NCBI GenBank assembly: GCA_016290695.1
Contig: JAEEUX010000075.1
Span: forward strand, 1 to 9,713
DNA length: 9,713 bases
From: Oscillospiraceae bacterium
GTDB taxonomy: Bacteria; Bacillota; Clostridia; Oscillospirales; Oscillospiraceae
Reading direction: 5' to 3'
Shown: positions 1 to 8,400 of the stretch, piece after piece
How positions within the stretch are numbered: the first letter of the stretch is position 1
Layout: the number at the start of each line of letters is the position of its first letter
The notes under the pieces: model-generated
The model's database searches: none
What the model was told of the DNA's origin: nothing
What the model saw: only the letters and a program-made list of their open reading frames with translations
Program-made: the position numbers and the translations under genes

Positions 1-668
1 TAGATATTGTCTCCGGGGCAAACGATTTCGTCCCCGGTATTTTTGAACTCATACCAAACGCGGACGGAATCTCTGCCGTCTTCGTCCACAACAGGCTCAG
101 CGCCGAGGAACTTAACATAACAATTCTCAAGAGCGCCTTCATTTTCAAATCTCTCGCCCTCTTCAAAGGCATCGGAAATCATATCGCCGAGTCCGCCAAA
201 TAGATCCTCTATGTTGCCTGCTCCGTTTTCTTTATAGTCTGCAAGCTTTTCTTCACTGAGCTTTGCAAAGGACATGGAGCTTCCGTCGCCTTCAAGCTTG
301 ATAACACCGTTTGCGTACGTATAGTTCATAGAGCCGATATCCTCTCCTGAGACCATCTTATCGTCCCATGTAAGGATTTCTTTTTCGCCGAACATGTCTA
401 AATAACCGGTGCCATCTTCCTCAAGGACCAAATAATAGGTGAAGCCCCAGGCTTCAAAATCTTCGGCAGTCTGGGTCTCCCCTTCCGAGCTGAGCTCAGA
501 CAGACTGTAATAACCGACGGGAGAATCGACCTTTACTTCTTCCTTCGCCGTATTCGCGTTTTCGGAACCGTTCGCCGCCGCGGGATCATCCGTCTTGTTT
601 GAATCGCCGCAGGCGCAAAGTGACAGAAGCATGACTACTGCCATAAGCAAACATACAATTTTTTTCAT
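1..668 (-). CDS. Secreted lipoprotein, C-terminal part missing (left edge of window)
   Basis: The frame opens at ATG 668-666 and runs for 222 codons to the left edge without a stop. The N-terminus MKKIVCLLMAVVMLLSLCAC is a lipoprotein signal peptide: two lysines, a hydrophobic core and a lipobox LCAC, so lipidation is predicted on Cys20 and the protein should be anchored on the outer face of the membrane. A low-complexity linker rich in Asn, Ala, Asp and Lys (about residues 23-48) follows. Residues 50-140 form a beta-rich, calycin-like domain with the pattern GYYSL, LVLEEDGTGYL, LTWDD and YTYANGVIKL, a type I recall from many Clostridia lipoproteins. From about residue 178 a second domain starts (CYVKFLGAEPVVDEDGR then VRVWYEFKNTGDE). 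It resembles the start of DUF5067, an Ig-like extracellular domain, and is truncated here. A GAGGAAAG ribosome site lies a few bases upstream of ATG. The function is unknown. It is divergent from the MATE gene, with no operon link visible. Confidence 0.88.
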   Translation of the reverse strand, partial: MKKIVCLLMAVVMLLSLCACGDSNKTDDPAAANGSENANTAKEEVKVDSPVGYYSLSELSSEGETQTAEDFEAWGFTYYLVLEEDGTGYLDMFGEKEILTWDDKMVSGEDIGSMNYTYANGVIKLEGDGSSMSFAKLSEEKLADYKENGAGNIEDLFGGLGDMISDAFEEGERFENEGALENCYVKFLGAEPVVDEDGRDSVRVWYEFKNTGDEIVCPGDNI

Positions 669-757
669 AATCTTTCCTCACTTTAGTTTTTCTCTTTTTT
701 AATCTTTCTCTACTCTCTATAGCTAAATCAGCGTTCTGCCGACGGCTACGGTAATAT

Positions 758-786
758 ATATTAGCACAAAAATATAATTTTTACAA
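758..786 (-). promoter_or_regulatory. Predicted sigma-A promoter for the lipoprotein gene
   Basis: Read on the minus strand, TTGTAA (786-781) and TAATAT (763-758) are separated by exactly 17 bases. TG at the extended -10 position (TGC directly before TAATAT) strengthens the match. Each hexamer matches the consensus at four of six positions. The predicted transcript would start near 750 and carry a leader of roughly 80 bases. I see no riboswitch-like structure in that leader. Confidence 0.5.
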
Positions 787-840
787 TATACAAAACTGAT
801 TTAACAGGCAAAGTTAGCTTAGATTGCTATTTTATACAAA

Positions 841-881
841 TAATGTACCATAATTAAAATATATATTTGCGTTTAATGTAC
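841..881. repeat. Direct repeat TAATGTAC x2, possible operator
   Basis: The octamer TAATGTAC occurs at 841-848 and again at 874-881, 33 bases apart, which is close to three helical turns. The second copy lies in the spacer of the predicted transporter promoter. Such placement would suit a regulator that binds both copies and blocks polymerase. The repeat is short and the region is AT-rich, so chance is a real alternative. Confidence 0.3.
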
Positions 882-895
882 TGATATAATATAAT
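867..895 (+). promoter_or_regulatory. Predicted sigma-A promoter for the MATE gene
   Basis: TTGCGT (867-872), a 17-base spacer and a perfect TATAAT (890-895) form a plausible promoter. A second overlapping TATAAT lies at 885-890. Transcription would begin near 902, giving a leader of about 30 bases before the ATG at 933. This argues against the upstream in-frame ATG at 894 as the translation start, because that ATG lies inside the -10 element. Confidence 0.55.
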
Positions 896-921
896 GAACG
901 AAATAGACATTCACACATTTT

Positions 922-926
922 GGAGG
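922..926 (+). promoter_or_regulatory. Ribosome binding site that fixes the MATE start
   Basis: GGAGG at 922-926 is followed by a six-base spacer and ATG at 933. The upstream in-frame ATG at 894 has no comparable site. The protein from 933 also begins as MATE proteins usually do, with a short basic leader followed by a TEG motif and the first helix. Confidence 0.85.
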
Positions 927-932
927 CAATAT

Positions 933-2288
933 ATGGCAAAACCACTCAGAATAACCATGACCGAGGGTGCGCCCTGGAAGCACATCATCAAATTCGCCAT
1001 GCCCGTGCTTGCAGGCTCGCTTTTGCAGCAGCTTTACAACACGGCGGACGCTATAATAGTAGGCAACTTTGCGGGTGAGGCTTCCCTTTCCGCCGTCGGC
1101 ACGACGGGCAGCTTCGCGTTCCTGTTCCTCGCTATCGCTCTCGGCATTTCGGCAGGTAACGGCGTAATTATCGCGCAGCATTACGGCGCGGGCGACGAAA
1201 AAGGCGTCCGCGCAAACGCTTCAACGGGAATAATCCTGCTAATGGGCTTGGGCGTTATCGCGGCGCTTCTCGGCTTATTAGTCGCGCGCCCGGCGTATAA
1301 GTATATCGTCAGTGTCCCGGAGGATTATCTTGATTTAACGGTAAGCTATTTCCGCATTTACGCATTGGGGCTTATTTTCCAGTATGGCTACAACGCCTTT
1401 TCATCCATTTTGCGCGCGGTGGGCGACAGCGCGGCGACGCTATACTTCCTGCTCATTTCATCTATTATGAACGTAGCGCTGGATTTGCTCTTCGTCGCCG
1501 TGTTCCATTGGGGCGTCGTCGGCGCGGCGGTTGCCACGCTTATTTCGCAGGCAGCTTCCTTCGTAGCGGCGTATTTTTACATGACTAAGAAGTATCCGAT
1601 TTTCAACTTCAAGCTCAAGGAATATAAATGGAGCGCTCCGCTTGCCCTGCAAACGACCAAGGTGGGGCTTCCGATTGCGATGCAGATGGTTATCGCCTCC
1701 ATGGGCCTTACGCTTATCCAGAGAGCCGTCAACGGCTTCGGGCAGACCATGACGGCCTCCTTCACCGTAGGAAACCGCATCGAAATGTACTTAAACATCC
1801 CCTGCACGGCCTTCCAGACCACTATGGCGACCTATACCGGGCAGAATATCGGCGCGGGAAAGCCGGAGCGTGTAAAATCCGGTATACGACAGACCATGCT
1901 TATAACGCTTGCCATGACGCTGATAATCTCAGGCGCGGTGATAATTCTCGCGCCGTACATAAGCCGGCTTTTCGGCATAAGCGGCAAGGCGGAGGAATAC
2001 TGCCTCCAGCATCTTCGTACAGTCGCGCTTGTGAATATAATCCTGACTATGTATATCCCGCTTTTCGGCGTTTTTCAGGGCTCCAACCACACGGGTATAC
2101 CCATGATAGTCGCTACAGGCGCGCTCGGCATGAGAGTTCTTACAACGTACCTTTTCCGATACAGCGCGTTTCTCGGCTACAAAATAATCTGGTGGAACGG
2201 CCTTTTCGGCTTCGGCCTCGGCTTCCTCATAACGTGGTCATACTACCTAAGCGGAAAATGGCTTAAAAATTCTTCGATGACCCGTTGA
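933..2288 (+). CDS. MATE-family multidrug/cation-coupled efflux transporter
   Basis: This is a complete 451-residue polytopic membrane protein of the usual MATE length. Family marks include ITMTEGAPWKHIIKFAMPVL at the N-terminus, LLQQLYNTADAIIVGNFAG in the first helix pair, SAGNGVIIAQHYGAGDEKGV at the first helix 2-3 loop, and ILRAVGDS after helix 5. The second half repeats the pattern with VGLPIAMQMVIASMGL, QTTMATYTGQNIGAGKPERV and VFQGSNHTGIPM. This is the two-fold pseudo-symmetry of six plus six helices known for the MATE fold. Members export cationic drugs, dyes or metabolites in exchange for Na+ or H+; the substrate and coupling ion cannot be read from the sequence. The closest style is the Clostridia NorM/DinF-like branch. 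It is monocistronic: its own promoter lies upstream, two terminators follow, and the neighbouring gene is convergent. An upstream in-frame ATG at 894 was rejected as the start because it overlaps the -10 box and lacks a ribosome site. Confidence 0.95.
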   Translation: MAKPLRITMTEGAPWKHIIKFAMPVLAGSLLQQLYNTADAIIVGNFAGEASLSAVGTTGSFAFLFLAIALGISAGNGVIIAQHYGAGDEKGVRANASTGIILLMGLGVIAALLGLLVARPAYKYIVSVPEDYLDLTVSYFRIYALGLIFQYGYNAFSSILRAVGDSAATLYFLLISSIMNVALDLLFVAVFHWGVVGAAVATLISQAASFVAAYFYMTKKYPIFNFKLKEYKWSAPLALQTTKVGLPIAMQMVIASMGLTLIQRAVNGFGQTMTASFTVGNRIEMYLNIPCTAFQTTMATYTGQNIGAGKPERVKSGIRQTMLITLAMTLIISGAVIILAPYISRLFGISGKAEEYCLQHLRTVALVNIILTMYIPLFGVFQGSNHTGIPMIVATGALGMRVLTTYLFRYSAFLGYKIIWWNGLFGFGLGFLITWSYYLSGKWLKNSSMTR

Positions 2289-2310
2289 TGACACATTAGT
2301 ATTTTAAACT

Positions 2311-2369
2311 TACAGGCTCCCTTTTCAGAAACAGCGAAAACCGCTTCGTTAAGGGAGCCTGTATTTTTT
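2311..2369 (+). terminator. Rho-independent terminator of the MATE gene
   Basis: A perfect 13-base inverted repeat, TACAGGCTCCCTT (2311-2323) with AAGGGAGCCTGTA (2351-2363), is followed by six T residues (2364-2369). The 27-base loop contains a small inner stem (AGCG 2333-2336 with CGCT 2342-2345). It begins 23 bases after the MATE stop. Read from the opposite side it has no good T run, so it should act mainly on plus-strand transcripts. Confidence 0.88.
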
Positions 2370-2399
2370 ATCTATCTATGTCTTTACCGTATAATTTTC

Positions 2400-2432
2400 T
2401 TCCTTCCGCCCTTTGGCGCGGGAGGAATTTTT
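2400..2432 (+). terminator. Second plus-directed hairpin with T run at the end of the giant gene
   Basis: TTCCT (2400-2404) pairs with AGGAA (2423-2427). CCGC (2406-2409) pairs with GCGG (2418-2421), with one mismatch between the two stem parts. TTTTT (2428-2432) follows on the plus strand and overlaps the stop codon (2433-2431) of the convergent gene. It looks like a back-up terminator stopping plus-strand read-through into the giant gene. In the minus-strand transcript the same hairpin falls just after the stop but is followed by an A-rich stretch, so its value there as a terminator is doubtful. Confidence 0.6.
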
Positions 2433-5400
2433 ACTGTTCAAGCGCGACGTAACGCATAAGCATCGTTGCAACCTGCGCGCGCGTCGCATTGCCCTTGGGG
2501 CTGAGTGCTGTCTCACTCGTGCCTTGGATTACGCCCTGCATATTCATCCAGCACATGGCTTCATATGCCCAATCGGAAACCTCTGAGGCGTCGTCAAAGG
2601 CGAGACGGAAGGCCCAAAGCCCCTTGAAGCCCTGCCCCTTCGTCTTGGCGTAACGATAAAGGATAGCGGCAAGCTGCTCGCGCGTGAGAGTATCGTTCGG
2701 GCCAAACCTACCATCGCCGTAGCCGGTGACTATTTCGTTCGCCGCGGCCCAACGTATGGCCTCGGTGTACCACGCGCCGCTTTCAAGGTCTGTAAACGCC
2801 ATGGGATAGTTTGTCGCGGGCTCGCCTTCCATGCGGTGGAGCATAGTCACGAGCATGGCGCGGCTTGTCAAACCGTTCGGGCTGAACGTCGTGTCGCTAA
2901 CGCCGTTCATTACGCCGTTTTTCAGCGCCCAGTGGACGCCGTCGTGATACCACGCTGTCTTGTCCAAATCAGAGAAGAAGTTCAGCGGGCAGCTATCGTC
3001 CTTCGGGCAGTCTGCGGGTTTCTCGTCGTCGTTTGCGATAACGTAATTGGAGAAATGCCTTACGGTGAATTTCACGGTTTTAGCCGTTCGTATCGTCGGA
3101 AGCTTTTCCTTTCCGCCGTTATCCGCGACGTACCAGACGGATACGCTGCCGCGCTTCTGCTCGTCCTTGAGCTTTATTTCAACCGTTGCCTTGCCGCCGA
3201 AATTGCTTATTCTCGTGCTGCCATCCGTGAGGAATATGTCATAAACCTCGCGGACATCCATATCGCTCAATGCTTCCTGCTGCTCGGCGGTAAGAGCGGT
3301 TTCTTCGATCGGCTCGAGGCTGAGCGTCAGCTCACCGCCCGTAATTTCCTCCGCGATAGTGCTGAGCGCACCGGAATCGAAGGTAACGCTGCTGTTCGGA
3401 AGCTTTATCGTTAGCCCCTCGGCGCCGCTTTCCATCGCGTCGTTAATGGCCTTGACCGTTTCCGCCGGAACGGTTACCGCGGTGATGTTATCCGGAAGGC
3501 TCGAAAGGTCGATTGTTACGGAGCCGGTTTCCTTTCCGCTGCCGATGATTTCCTGCAGCTGAGTCTCCGTCGGCGCGGTTACTGCGGCGGTATTACCCTT
3601 AACCGTGGCCGCGACGGTGACGCTGCCCTCGTCGCCGGAAACTTCGGCAACTATCGTGCTCGGTGCGGTGTCGGAAGGAGCGGAGTATCTTCTAACGGTA
3701 ACCGTGGACGTAACCGTAGCGCCGGTGGCCGCGTGCGTTGCGTGAAGGGTGGTAGTTCCGGGGGCGACGCCGAGAACCTTGCCGTCCTGAATCATGGCAA
3801 CCTCCAAATCGTCTACTGCGTAGGTTACGGAGTCGGAGGCGCGGAATTTATCGCTCAAATCCATCGTAAGGTAGATGTTAGCCGTGTTTCCGACCGCAAC
3901 CGATACATCGCCGACTGACATGATGGGCTTTACGAGGTCGAAATCGACGTACTCCATATTGCTAAGATGTTTTATGCCCATATAGTCCTTCGTGCTGCCG
4001 TCGTCAAAGCTAAGCTTATGGGCGACATATTCCTTCTGTACCGTGATAAGAGCGGTGATAAAGCCGTAATCAGCAAGCATAGCGGGGAGAATTTTTACGG
4101 GAACGTCGAAATTTTTCGTTTCGCCGATGCCGAGGCTGACGGCGCCCTGGTAGAGAATGAGAGAATCCTTAAATTCTTCCTTCTCGGCAAGGTTGGCCGG
4201 GCCTTTAAGCTCAACGGTGAGCTGCTCGCCCGCAGCGGAGGAAGCGTTGCCCACGTTAATTATATCCATTGCTGCATGGAAGCCGTCCGCCGCCTGATAG
4301 GTCTTTATATTAGTTATTTCATATTCCGCCTTGGCTTCAAGCGCGTCAGAAAGGAAGGTATCTGTATTAGTGTAATAGATTTTGTTTGCCTTGTCCTTCA
4401 TTTCCTGCGTGACAGCCTTGAAGCGAAGTCCGTCGATATCTGCGGGCAGCGTGTAATCAAAGCTGTATGTCATGCTGCGGTTTGGCGTGAGAAGCTCGCT
4501 TTCTTCGGAAACCCCAACAAGCGTTTCCGCGCCGGATTTATCGACGGCATAAAGGCTGAGCTTATAGCCCTGCGCTATGTTCATGCCATTGTTGGATACT
4601 GTTACCTCAACGGAAACATCGCTGTCGCCCATGGGGAGAGTTACTGGAACAAATCGCTTGTTATTCTGAATAACTTCATCCTGCGTTTCAAGACTATCAT
4701 CCGAGATGGTTTCGACGCTGTAAAGAACAATGTTCTCAGTCTCGACGCTTCCGCAGGGCTCCAAGGCTTCGGAAACGAGGCACATATCGCTTATTCTGAT
4801 GGGCATAAAGTCAACCTCGCCGTTATAATAAGCCTCGCGTGTCGCCGTTTTATTTTCCGTTTCGTTCGTAATTTCAACGTCAACCGTACTGCTTGTCTCC
4901 GGGACTACAAGCTCTTCCGAGAAACGGTTGTGGACGACTATCAGATTTTCGCCTGACATAGCCACGGCAAGCTCGTCGTTATTATAGCCCTCGCGCGTGA
5001 TGCGATAAGGCTTAGACCAGCCGGATGTGGCTTGACTATCCGTTTGCGTCCAAGTAACATTTTTTGTACTTTCTCCGCTTCCTGCTTGAGCTTCATAAGA
5101 CGTTTCATCATAATACACAAGGCCTGTGCCGAAGATTTCGCGGGCGACGTTCCCTTCTTCATCCTCTACGCCCTCTGTCCAGATGACATAAAGGTTGCCC
5201 TTAGAGTCCTCAACTGCCCTGAAGTCCGCAGACTGCGCTGAGGAATTCTTATCCTCGGTGTAAGTAAATACAAGGTGCGGCTCGGTATATTTATTTATCG
5301 TTTCCGATATTTCTTCAATGACAGGGGTATATTTTCCTTCCCCGGTGCCACCTTGGTAAACTACTTTGCCATCTTTATCTCTTTTAATCTCTTTGTATGT

Positions 5401-8400
5401 AAATGTTATTTTCGTATCGTCTTCTATACCTTTAAGTTGCCCGTTTTCGTCTATGCCGTTAGTAAGCAGCTCGCTCACGTCGATATAAACCACCTGCTTG
5501 CCGTCACGGTACCAGAAGAGCTTGGTGTGCGTATTTTCGCCGTTCCCCTCATTCACCTTGGAACGGAAGAACTGCGGCATTGCGTCGGCAACTTCATCGT
5601 CGGTAATGGCGATCTGGCACTTCGTTTTATGCTCCCCAAAGTCATAGACCTGGAAGTAAATCTCCTTGTCTTCGGAGGTGTCGTTGCTGCCGTCCGGGTC
5701 AATGGTGTAGGCGCAGACGGATTTGCCATTATAGCCTATGGCAGTGATATCGGGTATGGCGTAGCGAACATCCTGAGTGTTTACAGGACCGTCAAGGAAA
5801 CGCTGGCCTCCGAATAGAGAAATCAGCCAATCGTAAGCAAATTCCGCTTGTTCGGGCGTTAAGTCGGAAATATCGTGATCCATTTCGTTGCGATAGTAAT
5901 TTTTAAAGAGCCAGCCTGCGGGAATGTTTGCTGATTGTTCATGTTCTTCTGCGTCTGTCCATGTGTCGGTGTCCGCCACGGCGTTATAAATCATGTAGCA
6001 GACGACGCTGTCGTTCGTATAGGGGTTCACAAGGTCGCCTACGCTAACGTCTTTCTTCCAATCGCGCGAGCTCTTTACATAATAAACGATTGCGTCTCCA
6101 CTTTCCATGTCGCAAACGACGGTGGGATTAGCGTCATAATGTTCTTCATAGTCGTCTTTCGTAATGCGCGTGACCTCGGCATCGGCAACCTTAATGCCGC
6201 CGTCTTGCTTCGTCTTGATGTCCTTATTACTATCAAGCTCAATGAACGCCGCGTAAACATCCGCACTGTTAAGGTATTCTATTACCTCTTCGTCGCTGGG
6301 ATTATCACCAAGGTCAGTATTCGTGGCGAGAGAGGTCGAAACCCAGGAAACCAAAATCCTGCCGTCCTTCATTTCGCCGATGGAGGGCTGGAAATCGCCG
6401 GTCTTATCGTTCGATATAATAACGGGCTCGCTCCAGCTGTTATTATGATAGGTCGCCATTTTCAGCGTCGTGCGCTCGTATTTACCCTTGGTGTTATCCG
6501 TATCGAGGAAGGCAAGAACGAGCGTTTCTCCGTCTGAAAGCGTAATAAGCTGGGCGTCCGGGCGCTCGTAAGCGTTCTCAACCAAAACCTTTTCAAGCTG
6601 CTTGTTGGGTGCGAAGGCTCCCATAAGCTCCATGTCGCTGCCCGTCCAAACGGAATCGCCTCTGCTTTCGCGGAGCTTAAAGGTGTTCTCAGGCTTTTCC
6701 GAGGGCGACATGAGAGCGTTTGTCGTCATTCCGTTGGAGGTATAGGTCTGCGAATGCGAAGTCGCGTAATACTCAAACGAACCGAAGGGCCAGCCTGGGA
6801 AGGTATACATAAGCGGAATGGAGAACAGGAACAGGTCGATGATAAGTCCGGCGGAAATATCCACATAGAAGCCCCACGAACCGTTCGGGTCCTTCGGCTC
6901 CCAGTTGGCAATCATCTGAACCTTGCCGGAGGCTCGCACGCCAAGGGTGCCGCAGAGGCCAACGCCAAGGCTTAGCTGGACATAGGCACATCCGCGTATG
7001 CCGCCGTTTATCTCTGTAATACCATCGTTGATATCGGCGCTGCCGTTCATGCTGTCGTCGTAGCTAATATCTACCTTGCTGTTAAAGGTAGCGCCGAGGA
7101 AGCCCATTACGGTCCCCTGTATTTCAATTCCGATATACGCTGGCAGGAACACGACGGGCAGAATGAAATACCACGCCATGCTGAAGCCGAGCGTTATGGA
7201 AACATAACCGCCCAAGCCGTCGAACTTAAATATATTCTGGGTGGTATGGCCTTGGGTTATCGTGCAGTAATGGAAATCAAAATACATACCTATGGAGATA
7301 TCGAACTTCCATGACGGGCTGCCGAGGCTTGCGGAATTGAACTTTTCGCCGTTTGCGGCGGCTTCCTTAGCCTGACTTTTAATTTCGCTTATCTGCTGCG
7401 ACGCCTCGCCCAGACCGCCGAAGAAGCTGTCAAAGGGGTGCTTTATGGAGAAAAGGTCTTTCCAATACTGCCCTTCGCTGCCGGACATCGAGGACATATG
7501 CGTTCCCTTAACGGTATCGGCTATCTGAACCGGCGAAACGCCGAAATAAATGCGGTAGCCGTTATGTATCTTCATTATGCCTATGTTTACGAAGGGGAAA
7601 TTGAGGCTCATGCCGGTGCTGCCGATAAGGGGCAGATTGCCGTATTCGATGGTAATGGGGTCGTCTATGCCTATAACGGGAGGCTGCTTGTAGGAGGGCG
7701 ACTCGTAGAAATAATAGCCCGTAAACACGTCGGAATACTGGTAAGTGTCTATGACGGTATCGCCTTTTTTGCGTATGGCGTTAGCCTGCGCCAAACGGTC
7801 AGTTACAAGGCGCAGATAGAGCTTATCGCCCGGTTCCGGGACAAGACCAGGGTTTTCGATAGTCTCATATACGGTGTTTCCTGCTTCGTCCTTAACCTCG
7901 TTGCCGTTTTCGTCCACTTTGGGTATCTGCTCAGCACTCGACTCCATGAACTCCATAGTGCTGTTAAAGATATAAAATCCGCCGGATTCCGAATAATTGT
8001 CCACTACGTCATAAACGCCGCGAAGCTCATCGTTAGCGTCATAGACGACGAACTGTATGGACTTCGGCTTTTCTGTTCTTGTCTGCGAAATCTCTTTACC
8101 GTTATCCCCGGTTATGGTGTAGCTGTAATCCTGCGGGAAAATCTTTACCGTCATTTCCGCAGCGTTACCCAAGTCGACGGGGATATAAGCGCCGTGGTCT
8201 ATTTGGTAAGTATCGTCGCGCATAGTACCGCTTATCGAAATTTCGTTGAAAATATCTGAGCTTACGGGGCTCACGCCGTTCGGGAAATTGGCGGAAATAT
8301 CAATGACGGAGTTGCCGGAGGAGTCGGTTGTTACAGTCGCGCCGTTTCGGAAGTTTCGTGCAACGGTCTCATTATTAAAGAACGCTACATAATCAATATA

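Noticed and set aside
894..932. Upstream in-frame ATG adding 13 residues to the MATE protein
   Set aside because: It lies inside the predicted -10 box, lacks a ribosome site, and the extension does not resemble MATE N-termini. GGAGG at 922-926 points to the ATG at 933.
669..932. Riboswitch, small RNA or attachment site in the divergent intergenic region
   Set aside because: Beyond the two promoters, the ribosome sites and the octamer repeat, I saw only AT-rich sequence with no stable stem structures or known conserved motifs.
1628..2266. Plus-strand open frame of 212 codons inside the MATE gene in another frame
   Set aside because: The translation is rich in Arg, His and Tyr with no membrane helices or motifs, whereas the overlapping frame is a clear MATE protein.
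3967..4956. Plus-strand open frame of 329 codons opposite the giant gene
   Set aside because: It lies wholly antisense to a continuous, domain-rich coding frame. Its translation shows no recognisable domain and no promoter or ribosome site is evident.
4915..6600. An active sialidase domain in the giant protein
   Set aside because: The strands look BNR-like, but I saw no SxDxGxTW Asp box and no recognisable catalytic arrangement, so enzyme activity is not claimed.
6757..7218. Porin-like outer-membrane barrel of a diderm SLH organism
   Set aside because: Known OmpM-type porins carry SLH at the N-terminus, while here SLH is C-terminal and far away. The lipoprotein style also suggests a monoderm Clostridia host.
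7438..8259. Plus-strand open frame of 273 codons opposite the giant gene
   Set aside because: It is an antisense shadow of the giant gene with no recognisable domain. Long antisense frames are common opposite codon-biased genes.
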